Assembly (NCBI GenBank): GCA_022264855.1
Contig: JABYQU010000013.1
Location: 1-64,000 of the forward strand
From: Lenzites betulinus
Lineage: Eukaryota; Basidiomycota; Agaricomycetes; Polyporales; Polyporaceae
Direction: 5' to 3'
Length of the DNA: 64,000 nucleotides
This document shows positions 32,928-43,623 of this stretch, in pieces. The notes beneath the pieces were generated by a model. The model was not told the DNA's origin and made no database searches. It saw only the letters and a program-made list of their open reading frames with translations. Position numbers and translations under genes: made by a program. Position 1 is the first letter of the stretch. Every line of letters starts with the position of its first letter.

Positions 32928-35687
32928 ATGCTCTCAAAAATCAAGAAGACATGCAAACGTATTGTTGGGACCTCCGAGGAGGAAGTGCCCGTTATCTCCT
33001 CGCGGGATTGGGTCGGCAGGCTCGGAGAGAGCCCTGCTCGTCGTGTACGGCACCTTCTCCGCTGCTCTTCTACCTGCGCATGCTGACGTCCTCGATGCTC
33101 AGGCGGTCGACTACGTCACGGCCCTCTTCCCGATCTTCAGCTGGATTACCCGCTATAGTGCGTGTCCCCTTACCAGAAGCTGCCAACGTGACTGACCCTC
33201 TGCCATGTAGATTTGGGGTGGGCTAGCGGTGATATCATCGCGGGGCTCACTGTGGGCATCGTTCTGGTGCCCCAGAGCATGTCATATGCTCAGGTATGTA
33301 ACTCACTTCGTTGAATAGACCCATTCACTCATGTCCAGCGTAGATCGCAACGCTGCCCCCCGAGTATGGATTGTACTCTTCATTCGTTGGTGTTCTGGTG
33401 TACTGCGTGAGTCCCATCTCCGCTCTCGCTCGCTCTTTATTCTCAACCATTTTGGACCACCCTACAGTTCTTCGCAACCTCGAAAGATGTCTCTATCGGC
33501 CCCGTCGCCGTGATGTCGCTTACTGTCGCGCAGATCATCAAGCATGTGAATGACGCTCACCCTGGCATGTGGGAAGGTCCGCAGATCGCGACCACCGTCG
33601 CCTTCATCTGTGGCTTCATCGTTCTCGGCATTGGGCTGCTTCGCTTGGGATGGCTCGTGGAGTTTATCCCCGCACCTGCGGTCAGTGGCTTCATGACAGG
33701 ATCAGCGCTTAACATCGTCTCTGGACAACTGCCCGGCCTGATGGGCATCAGTGGCTTCGAGTGAGTCTCGAACCGTGTACTATCACCATGCGGGGTTAAC
33801 ACTAAAATTCCCAGCACACGCGCCGCTACCTATAAGGTGTTCATTAACACCCTGAAGGGACTCCCCGGGACGAAGCTGGACGCGGCGTTCGGAATCACAG
33901 GGCTTGTGTCGCTCTACGCGATCCGATGGGTCTGTGATCGTCTTTCAAAGCGCTACCCCGCCAAAGGTGCGTTCGACGCTGTCAGAGTCAGATCGACGCA
34001 TTGACACACGCGCAGCGCGATGGTTCTTTTTCATGTCCGTGTTCCGGAACGCGTTCGTCATCGTCGTTCTCACGATCGCGTCCTGGCTGTATACTCGCCA
34101 CCGGAGGACTGCTGCTGGGAAGTATCCCATCAAAATCCTGCAGGACGTACCGAGAGGCTTCAAGCACATCGGCCAGCCGCTCATCGACCCAGACCTGGTC
34201 AAGGCCCTCGCTGGGGAACTTCCAGTCGCCACGATCATCTTATTTTTGGAGCACATCGCGATATCGAAATGTAAGCCTGCCGGCCCACATTGTCTGCGCT
34301 CGCTAAGCATTCTATAGCTTTCGGCCGCGTGAACGGCTACAAAATCGATCCCAACCAGGAGCTGATTGCCATCGGCGTGACCAACACCATCGGCACGCTC
34401 TTCGGTGCCTACCCGGCGACGGGCTCGTTCTCGCGTTCTGCTCTACAGTCCAAGTCAGGCGTCCGCTCCCCCGCGTCCGGTCTCTTCAGCGCCGTCGTCG
34501 TCATCGTCGCCCTCTACGGCCTCACGCCCGCCTTCTTCTGGATCCCCTCCGCCGCGCTCTCTGCAGTCATCGTCCATGCCGTCGCGGATCTCGTCGCTTC
34601 GCCGCACCAGGTCTATTCCTTCTGGCGCGTGTCGCCCATCGAGCTCATCATCTGGTTCGCCTCTGTGCTCGTCACCGTCTTCGCGACGATCGAGGACGGG
34701 ATCTACACCTCCATCGCGGCCTCGCTCGCGCTGCTCCTCATCCGCCTCGCGCGCCCCCGCGGACACTTCCTCGGGCGCGTCACGCTGCACAACACGAGCG
34801 AGTCGAGCTCGCGCGATGTGTACATCCCGCTCAAGCCGAACAAGTTCCTGATGAACGCGCACGTCAAGGTGTACCCGCCATCGCCCGGCGTCGTCGTGTA
34901 CCGCTTCGAGGAGAGCTTCCTGTACCCGAACTCGTCCCTCGTGAACGACGCGATCGTCGACTTCGTGAAGGAGCACACGCGCCGCGGCCGCGACATGACC
35001 GGCGTCAAGTCTGGTGACAGGCCCTGGAACGACCCCGGCAAGAACAACGAGGCAGAGCACAACGCCGAGAAGCCGATTCTTCACGCCGTCGTATTGGACT
35101 TCTCCGCGGTGTAAGCTTCCTGTTGTACAATTTTGCCGCTTGCCACTCACCAGCCTTGCAGCTCGCACCTGGACACGACTGGCGTGCAGGCGCTCATTGA
35201 TACCAGGACGGAAGTAGAGCGGTGGGCCGACCGCCCAGTGGAGGTAAGAAGACCCATCCGTGCGCCCCCTGTTCACACTGACCTACCGGCGAAACAGTTC
35301 CACTTCGCCACCATCCTCTCCCCCTGGATTCGCAGGGCACTTGTCGCCGGGGGTTTCGGCATCGGGACGCTGTCTTCGCAGATGCACGAGGAGATCGCCC
35401 CTGTCACTCGCTACCACGACCAGTACATCGCAGACCCCCAGCACGCGGGTCCCGCCAAGGCCATGCACGAGCGGCAGGGCGATCTGGAGGCTCCCGCCAG
35501 CACTATCACGCCGGTCAGCATTCGCTCCTCGTCGGAGGGCACGGTGCTGTCGGTCGCCAGTGACCCCGGCGCGCCGATGATGCTCCCCACGACTCCATTC
35601 TTCCATCTGGACGTCGTGACCGCCGTGCGCGCGGCTGAGGGCGGTGTCACGCGGCCGTCCTCGTTCATGGAGGCCGACAAAGACTAA
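32928..35687 (+). CDS. SulP-family sulfate permease with STAS domain, copy 1
   Basis: Around ten exons. The N-terminus reads MLSKIKKTCKRIVGTSEEE, then RDWVGRLGESPARR and TALFPIFSWITRY. The transporter core includes GDIIAGLTVGIVLVPQSMSY, the classic SulP signature, then ATLPPEYGLYSSFVGVLVYC, TSKDVSIGPVAVMSLTVAQI, PAPAVSGFMTGSALNIVSGQ, LEHIAISK and NTIGTLFGAYPATGSFSRSA. The cytosolic C-terminus holds a STAS domain (PGVVVYRFEESFLYPNSSLV, then HAVVLDFSAV, SHLDTTGVQALIDTRTEVER), ending at 35687. The family takes up sulfate by proton symport at the plasma membrane. Size and order match fungal SUL1/SUL2 and CYS-14 type permeases. A CATAAAA box lies 60 bp upstream. It is convergent with TACO1 and has a close mirror paralogue at 37533-40293. 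Confidence 0.92.
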
Positions 35688-35846
35688 GGCTTGAGGATCT
35701 GTAGGAGTGGATGTGTCCTGCGACTGATTAGATGTACCATTACGACCTCCATGTACGCCATTGTAATGTTGTTGTTAGATATATGATATTGGACCGAATG
35801 GTCGACACAGTATTGGTCGTGCGTGTTGGATATGGGCAGACGGCAT

Positions 35847-37075
35847 CTATGAGTCCGCTGTGGTCCATACTCGGAGGGTGTCGTCGAGGTCCTCGATTCC
35901 TTCGACGAGTTTGTCGAGGCTCTGCGCTACCTCATCGTCAAGCTCTTCTAGAGGCTCGAGCGGTGCATAGACCAACTCGCTGCTAAGCAGTTCTCGTGAC
36001 ACGCCAGGCGCCGTCAAGGCAGAGGTGAGTTTGTGTAGTGAGGTATGAGGGCACTTGAACTGGAAAGGCGTGAGCTGAAACAGTTCAATACATTCCACTG
36101 TCGGCTTCCTCGCGTACCTCCACAGCACGAGTGCCGTCCGGCAGGTCTTCAGACTCGAAGTCTTCCGCGTCTGCGTCTAACGCAATATCGACCAACTTCT
36201 CAAGGTTTGCTTCGAGGCCGTCTCCGGGTTCGAGCGCAACCTTGACGCGGCCTTCTCGTCTAAAGAGGAACTTGACGTCCGCCATTCGCGCGCTACATCG
36301 CGTTAGCTCTGATACTCATCCACATATAACTTCTCTCTTACCCGTGGTCCTTCAGCAGCGTACTGAGGAACTTTATAGTGCGGTTCGGGTTATCCGACAG
36401 GCATTCTCTTCAGGAGGTCAGTGCCTCGCCGACCGCCGCCGCCGCCACTACAGAGTACTCACACGATAAGCCCAATCGAGCCTGGGCCCATGGCCTCAAA
36501 GACGAGATGGGAGTCCCCTTTTCCACTGTCCCCAGAAAGCTACAGCAATTCAGCAACTCGGAGACGTACGCGGTGGACCGAGCGCATGCGCACCTTCTTC
36601 AGCGCGTTCTCAATATTGTCCTTAGGTACCCCCTGCGTCTTCACGCGTTTGAGCACCGCGGCGAGCACATTGTTCACGTCCGGGTCCGCGCTGCCGCCAC
36701 CTACGATGACCACACCTTGAGTACCTGCCTACAGCGGAGATGAATCGCAGTCTGCGTACTGCGCACGGCGAGGGCGATTTCCTGCACCGTATCTCATGTT
36801 AGAGATACAACAACCCATTCCTGCGTTTATGAAACGCACCTTAAATGCCCTGCTATAGATTTGCCCCTTCTTAATGTCGTTGGCACCCTTCCGCTTCTCG
36901 ATCTTGGACCACTGTGGCGCGCGTACTACATTTGAATAACTCTGCTCCGGGGACGTTTCATTGAACGCACCTTGTTATGACCGGATAGCCATGGAGGTGT
37001 GGAGTGGAGTGCACGAGCACGGTAAGCGAGAGGCCTAGAAAGCTGCAGACGGCGGGCGACCAGAAGACAGTTCAT
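35847..37075 (-). CDS. TACO1: TACO1/YebC-family mitochondrial translational activator
   Basis: Several exons on the minus strand. The start MNCLLVARRLQLSRPLAYRA continues ALHSTPPWLSGHNK, a typical matrix-targeting leader; an in-frame Met at 37141 would give a longer but less typical leader. Then comes the YebC signature APQWSKIEKRKGANDIKKGQ-IYSRAF, followed by EIALAVR, GGGSADPDVNNVLAAVLKRV, KTQGVPKDNIENALKK, a segment read through FEAMGPGS, then DVKFLFRREGRVKVAL, DALDADAEDFESEDLPDG and a C-terminal VYAPLEPLEELDDEVAQSLD. Family members bind ribosomes and aid translation through difficult stretches; TACO1 acts on COX1 mRNA in mitochondria. One intron near 36730-36765 would be very short, so that junction is uncertain. 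The gene sits at the centre of the mirrored NYN-SulP arrangement. Confidence 0.85.
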
Positions 37076-37532
37076 ACGAGAGGTGCTGTAGAACCGGCGC
37101 CTCCTGAAAATCCGTCCCGTCTGCCCGGAAACCCTAACCACGCACAGGCACTAAGCTTAAGGCCGGCGGGCCGCCTGAGCTGAGGAGGCTGAGCTCTTTG
37201 GAACAAGAGAATCTCACTGACAACCTCGACCGACATGTTTAGAAGCTTTCATAACCAAGAAATTGCGTCGTGACATTGCGGAGGTATCGTAAATGATGTA
37301 CATGCTAGAACTACACGAAAGACACTAAATCTATCACCTTGAGCAAGCGGCCTCAGCACGCACGAGCTATTATTTTGAACCGATAGACTACAACAGTCCA
37401 TCGCGGCACACGCGGGGCGAGGAAGGAATGGCATTGATGATGGGTGGCATGTGAGGGAACAGAGGGGATAGAGGGTGCCGAGGGACAGACAAGGTGCACG
37501 GCGTTAAGCCACGATGTGAGCCGCGTCGACGA
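37076..37532. other. intergenic between TACO1 start and sulfate permease 2 stop
   Basis: About 460 bp holding the TACO1 promoter and the 3' untranslated region of permease 2. No TATA box or other gene was recognised. Confidence 0.4.
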
Positions 37533-40293
37533 CTAGTCCGAACGGTCCACCGTGTGCGACGAGGACGCGCCCTTCTGCAGGCTGGACGGGTACGACCTGT
37601 CCCCGTTCAGCACGCCCGCTTCGGCCGCGCGCACGGCGGAGATGAGGTCGAAGTGGAAGTAGGGCGTGTCCTGGGGCACGATGGGGCTCTCGCTTTCCGA
37701 GATCTCCTCGATGGCCTCGACGTCGGACACGTTCTTGTGCGGATGGGGAAGGGAGCGGCCGCCGCGGTAGGGGACCACGGATGCAACCTCCGCGGGCCCT
37801 TGCGAGGAGGGCGCGCCGGTGCCGAACCCGCCCGCAACAAGCGCACGACGGATCCAAGGGGAGAGGATGGTCGCGAAGTGGAACTGCAGGACAAATTAGC
37901 ATATGGTCTTACGTCTACTAGGGTGCATGAAAACGTACCTCGACATGCTTGTCGGCCCATCTCTCGACTTCGTTCCGGGTGTCGATGAGTGCCTGGACGG
38001 CGGTAGTATCGACATGCGAACTGCCAAGAAAAGTCAGATATGACGTCTACAAGCACCGAACAGAAGTGCTTACACTCCCGAGAAGTCAAGAACAATGGAG
38101 TGGAGGACAGGCTTCTGCAAGTTCTCCGCGTTCTCATCGCTGCCAGGCCTCGGGCCAGGGTCGTTCCAGGGGCGGTCGCTCATCTTGACTAGGCTCATGT
38201 CCTTCCCGCGGCGCATGTTCTGCTTGACGTGCTCCACGAGTGCGTCATTGAGCAGGGAGATGTTCGGGTAGAGCGCGCTCTCCTCGAAGCGGTAGACGAT
38301 GACGCCAGGTGAAGGAGGCTCGACCTTGACGGCGGGATGGAGGACACCGGGGCGCTGGGTGAGGGGAACGAACACCTCGCGGACGGTCGAGTTCTTCTCC
38401 GTGTGGAGAGTAACCTTGCCCAGGAAGTAGCCGCGGGGGTGGGCGATGCGGACCAGGAGGAGGGCGAGCGACGCGCAAATCGACGTGTAGATACCGTTCT
38501 CGATGGTTGTGAAAACAGTAACGAGGACCGCGGCGAGCCAGATGACGAACTCGAGGGGCGATACGCGCCAGAAGGCATACACTTGATGAGGGCTTGCAAC
38601 GAGGTCGGCGACGGCGTGGATGACGACAGCGGAGAGGCCAGCGCTCGGGATCCAGAAGAACGCAGGAGTCAAACCGTACAGCGCAACGATGACAACGATC
38701 GCAGTCAGGATACCTGCGGCAGGGGTGCGGACGCCGGACTTGGACTTCAGCGCAGAGCGAGAGAAGGAGCCGGTGGCAGGGTAGGCACCGAACACCGTGC
38801 CAACCGTGTTCGTGACACCAATAGCAATCAGCTCTTGGTTGGGGTTGATCTTGTAGCCATTCAGACGACCGAAAGCTGCACCAAAAATGTCAGCGACTTG
38901 GGAGGTCTGATACGCGTGAGGACTTACACTTCGAGATAGCGATGTGCTCCAAGAGGAGAATGATAGTGGCCACGGGGAGCTCGCCGGCTAATGCTGAAAC
39001 CAGCGCTGGGTCGATAGTGGGCGGGCCAACATGCTGGAAGCCACGAGGAACAGTCTGAAGGATCTTGATGGGGTACTTCCCGGCCTTGCTCTTGCGGTGT
39101 CTGCAGTAGAGCCAAGATGCGATCGTGAGGACGACAATGACGAAGGCGTTCCTGAAGACCGAGAGGAAGAAGAACAGTCTCTCTGGAAATATCGCAATCA
39201 GAACAGGAACATCCGACACCATCGGTAACTAAACTCACGTTTTCTGGGATAACGCTTCCCCAACTGATCGCAAATGATGCGAATGAGATACAATGAGACA
39301 AGGCCCGTGATTCCGAAGGCTGCGTCGAGCTTCGTAACTGGCAGGAACTTGAAGCAGTTAATGATGACCTTGTAAGTCGAGGCGCGGGTGCTGGTGTGCT
39401 ACAATGAGTACTAGCGGATAAGATATGACGATATGGACTCACTCGAAGCCGGTCTCACCGAGCAGGCCAGGAACCTGGCCTGCGACGATGTTGATGGCAG
39501 AGCCGGTCATGAACCCGCTCACAGCAGGGGCAGGGATGAACTCGACAAGCCATCCAAGACGAAGAAGACCAATGCAGAGCACGATGAAACCGCAAATGAA
39601 GGCCACCGTCGTTGCTATCTGCGGGCCTGACCAAACGTCCGGGTGGTGTTCGTTGACGTTGGCGATAATCCGAGAAACCGTGAGAGACATGACGGCGACG
39701 GGGCCGATGGAGACATCCTTCGAGGTAGCGAAGAGCTAAACGGTATGGGGTCAATTTTGTGGCCTAAGAGGCGAGATATACAAGACTTACACAGTAAATG
39801 AGTACACCGACGAAAGCAGAGTATAGACCGTATTGCGTGGGGAGCGTCGCAATCTGGGAGGATGAAGAGCGTCAGCCATCACTCCTTTCGAGCACTGTGA
39901 GGGATGTACATACCTGAGCATAAGACATGCTCTGTGGCACGACGACCATGCCGACAGTAAGACCAGCGACTACATCGCCATACAGCCACCCAAAGTCTAC
40001 GCGGCGTTAGTGTGCTTGGTCAATGAAAATGTGGCTAAACAGCACGTACTGTATCGGGTGATCCAACCGACGATGGGGAACATGCTTTCGACGTATCGTA
40101 GCGCCTATAACAGGGTCAGCCAGATTCAATTACGTCGGAGATTCTAGACAGAAGAAGCACGGCGTACATCGCGCTTCGGGTTGGAGGATATGCTGCCAAC
40201 CCAGTCCTTGATGGAGACGACAGGGACTGGCTCCTCGGGCTGCCCGATGACACGCTTTCCGAAACTCTTCGCCTTTGCTGCCAGCGAGACCAT
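37533..40293 (-). CDS. SulP-family sulfate permease with STAS domain, copy 2
   Basis: A multi-exon minus-strand gene closely resembling copy 1 along its whole length. It starts MVSLAAKAKSFGKRVIGQPE, with KDWVGSISSNPKRDV. The same transporter blocks follow: SIGPVAVMSLTVSRII, PAPAVSGFMTGSAINIVAGQ, PRGFQHVGPPTIDPALVSAL, LEHIAISK, then NTVGTVFGAYPATGSFSRSA, YGLTPAFFWIPSAGLSAVVI and STAS-domain text PGVIVYRFEESALYPNISLL and HSIVLDFSGV. The C-terminal tail diverges but keeps SSAVRAAEAGV-like text, ending SSSHTVDRSD. A TATATA sequence at about 40351-40357 (minus strand) lies about 60 bp upstream, the same spacing as in copy 1. The exon layout appears conserved. The two copies probably split roles by affinity or regulation, which is inference. 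Confidence 0.92.
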
Positions 40294-42005
40294 GGTGGCA
40301 GGAGATGGGAAGAAGGGGATGTCAAGAGTTTTCACGACCGCGAGAGTCGACTATATACGGCTCAGTGTGGCGCAGGGGGTCGGCGGGGAAAAGCGAGAGC
40401 CAGGCACAAGATCCCGATGGTATCGAATGTCGCAACGGCCCTGTGGAATGAGTATACGCAGCACTTCGCTAGCGCGATCTTACGGCAGGGAGACGCGCGG
40501 GGCGCGGAGAGTGTGGGACGGGCGTCGAGGCTTCGGGCAATGAATGTCCTCGCTGGGGGGTGGTGGCTGCTAGTTGCTTCGTTCGAGCTGGTCGTCGTTT
40601 TGAGTGCCGTCGGGGACCCTGATGTACTGGTTTTTTTGGGTGTTTATTCATCGGAACGGTCAGCGTCGAGGATGAAAACATTTCGGCTCACTAGCACGCC
40701 ATCGTTCATCCTGCTTGCGCAAATGCACGTGACCGAAGGTTGTACTACGTTACCATATCGGGGTGTGTCGTGCGCCGCCCACTACTCCGGTTCCGCGATC
40801 TCAAAAATACCGACCCGTCTCGCCGCCGGGGTCTGCCATCTCGCCGCGATCCCCGCCTGCCAGTATTTGGAACACACAACATATATGACTGCGAAACATA
40901 ACGGTGTTGGTATACTTTCCTATTTTGTTTGCACGCTACAGGTATCTCAGCTCGTCCGACCTGAGCCTCGTCGTCCTTGGCCGTCCCACTGGGCTTAGTA
41001 GCTGTACGGCGGTTTCAAGTCCGATCCTTGGATGACTCCGCGCCAAAAGCAACAAGCGTTCGATCGGCCCAGCCAGCGTACGCGGAGGAACGTTGTCGAG
41101 GAGGCGGATGGTCTCGAGACAGGCTGCCCTACGTCCCTCGAGGCCCGATTCAGGCCCGTTTGAGTTCGAATACATTAAGACATGTTGTGGCGAGCCTTCG
41201 ACGAGATGCAGGCGCGCCATCCCACGACATGAGGCTAGACGTCTTTCGTGCTCATTGCGATGCGGACGCATAGCGGGCTTGGCGAAACCGGTGATGCTCC
41301 TGCCATGGGTCACTGCGACCAAGAGGAGGGGCCAGGAACATCGAGTTGACGGCTGTTACACTAGTTCGTACGGAGTTGTTACCCTTTGACCTCATTATCG
41401 CCATTCAGGAAGGTGTTACACACACCTCGGGGTGCTCGTGGAGCTGGACAGTCGAGCAAGGGCGCCACAGGATTTGCGAAGATGGAGCTGATGAGCGTAT
41501 ACTCTGCCCTCCCCCGCGAATCGGGAGCATGTTTAGAGGACAACGATTAACCGTGGAAACACGCGCCAACTGTGTGCTACCTGTGGTAGGTCGTGTGAGC
41601 CTGTGGGACATATGGAGGTATATTTTGACAAATGTGAGTACACTGTGCAGCACAAACCTCACGCTTCTTCCATGGCCATGTGCTCCCGCCTCGGCCCTGG
41701 CTGTCTGGACAGACTCCGAGAAAGCTCGACTGTGCTCGAGAGCCCGACGGTTGTGGACGGCTGGAGGGAGGAGGCGCCACGAGGCGGGCCGGGAGAGACG
41801 CGCACGTGGCAGGCTCATGGCGGCGTCGGCGAGGACAACAACAAACGAAGTCGTCGGAAGCGAGAGCGATCAGGACCTCCGCCTCCGCCTCCCCACCACC
41901 TCCATCTCCTTTACGCCAGCCAACTTCCATCTCTAGACTTGTCAGTGCGCAGTGCGCCTGCGTAACGACCTCCACGACCGCCATACCCTAGCATACGACC
42001 AAATC
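40294..42005. other. long intergenic region, permease 2 promoter and STRAP upstream
   Basis: About 1.7 kb between divergent genes. The left end holds the permease promoter. Between 40420 and 41940 several open frames overlap on both strands, with no domain or splice pattern that I can support. C/T-rich sequence precedes the STRAP start. Confidence 0.4.
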
Positions 42006-43172
42006 ATGGCCCTCCCGTACAAAGCCACCCCGCTCGTCGCCCCAGGACACACACGACCCGTCACCCACCTCTCCTTCTCCGCGCTCCAGGACGATGGCAC
42101 CTTCGTCCTCATCTCAAGCTGCAAAGATGGCAACCCTATGCTCCGTGAATGGACCGGCGACTGGATTGGAACTTTCATCGGACACAAGGGGGCAGTGTGG
42201 AGTAGCAAGCTTTCCCCCGACACGTCGCGCGCCGCGTCCGGCAGCGCGGATTTCACTGCGTAAGTGCTCTTCTCGCCCTCTATCGCCGGGCGACCTAGAA
42301 GCAGATCTTCTGACCGTGTTCTTCTGACCGATTAGCAAGATCTGGGACACGTACTCCGGTGACTGTCTGCACTCGTTCCCGCACAACCATATCGTCCGGA
42401 GCGTGGCAGTCTCTCCGACCACATCGCATCTTCTTACCGGCGGGCAGGAGAAGAAAGTGCGGATGTTCGATCTGAGTCGTCCCGATGCAGAACCAGACTT
42501 GCTCCTCGACTCTGCGAGCCCTTTGTCCCATGAAGGCACTATCAAGAGTGTGGTATGGGTTGGTGATCATACTGGCGTAACGGCCGGTGAGGACGGGCTG
42601 ATCAAGTGAGCATATGTTTTGGGGGATCTACCACGTCTTCGCCGTGCTAAACACATCGATGCTGGACAGATGGTGGGATCTGAGGACACGGAAGCTATCG
42701 ACAAGCATAACCTTCCCAGGGCCAATTACGTCCATGGAACTCTCTGCACAGACCAACAGAATCGTGGTCACGTCGGGGAAGACTGTTTCCTTCATCCCTG
42801 CTCTCCTCAATGGCTCGCCCACTCACAGCCTGACCCTCCCGTATGCCCCGTCATCAGCGTCTATTCACCCGATCCTGCAAGACCGCTTCGTCACCGGGAG
42901 CACGAGTGATGAGTGGGTGCGCGTTCATGACGTGACTGGCGAAGAGCGGGAAGTGCTCAAGGGCCACCACGGTCCTGTTCACTGCGTCGAATACAGCCCA
43001 GATGGCGAGATGTTCGCGAGCGGAAGTGGTAAGTTGTTCCGCGATCGATTCCCGGTCTTTCATTGACGTGGGATCCCGCATCTCTGCAGAGGACGGTACC
43101 ATTCGGCTCTGGCAGACAACTCCGGGGAAAAGCTACGGACTTTGGCAGGGCGTCCCCGCGAACGGGGGCTGA
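42006..43172 (+). CDS. STRAP: WD40-repeat protein, STRAP/UNRIP homologue
   Basis: Four or five exons give about 325 residues forming a seven-bladed WD40 propeller. Blades can be followed as PGHTRPVTHLSFSAL, CKDGNPMLREWTGDWIGTFI, GHKGAVWSSKLSPDTSRAAS, KIWDTYSGDCLHSFPHNHIV, GGQEKKVRMFDLS, EGTIKSVVWVGDHTGVTAGE, WWDLRTRKL, DEWVRVHDVTGEEREVLKGH, HGPVHCVEYSPDGEMFASGS and EDGTIRLWQT. The opening blade LVAPGHTRPV and the RxWD order match serine/threonine kinase receptor-associated protein. In animals it is a partner of the SMN complex and of cap-independent translation factor UNR; yeast and fungal relatives are little studied. The start used is MALPYKATPLV at 42006; an upstream in-frame frame exists but no better Met. 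It lies between permease 2 and NYN copy 2 and has no counterpart in the left half of the duplication. Confidence 0.85.
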
Positions 43173-43623
43173 AAACTACACTCATCGCATCTCTCGGACA
43201 TAATGCACTAGTATAATGCACATCGTCCCCTTATTTCACTGTAGGTAACGCATGTCCGGTTTCTCTAGCGTCGGAGGCCTTGGCGCAGGCTTTATTAGTA
43301 GCATCGTGTCTGTACCAAGAATGCTGTCGCGCTCATACGCTGTGATGATGATATGTATTGGTTGTCTACCCATCTCGCCGGTCAGGTATACAGCGAGCGA
43401 GTTCTTTTGGACGCTCCGCGAGCGATCGGGAAGATGTTGGTATGTATGCTCTACAATCGGTTCGAATCGCGCTGGCGACGTCCAGGTACACAGCAGAAAG
43501 CTAATACACAACTATCCTCCCAGATGAAACAACTTCGAAGAAACCCGCGCGGCTACGGTTTGTCCTTTCTATAGCAAATCCTGATTCTAGATCGCCTCAC
43601 GTTCCAGCTCACCTCCACGGCTG
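43173..43623. other. convergent 3' region between STRAP and NYN copy 2
   Basis: About 450 bp between the ends of two convergent genes. Open frames on both strands (43236-43527) mirror each other and are judged non-coding. No terminator or RNA was recognised. Confidence 0.4.

Noticed and set aside
40417..41990. Several 100-200 codon frames between permease 2 and STRAP
   Set aside because: No recognised motifs, conflicting strands and no coherent splice sites.
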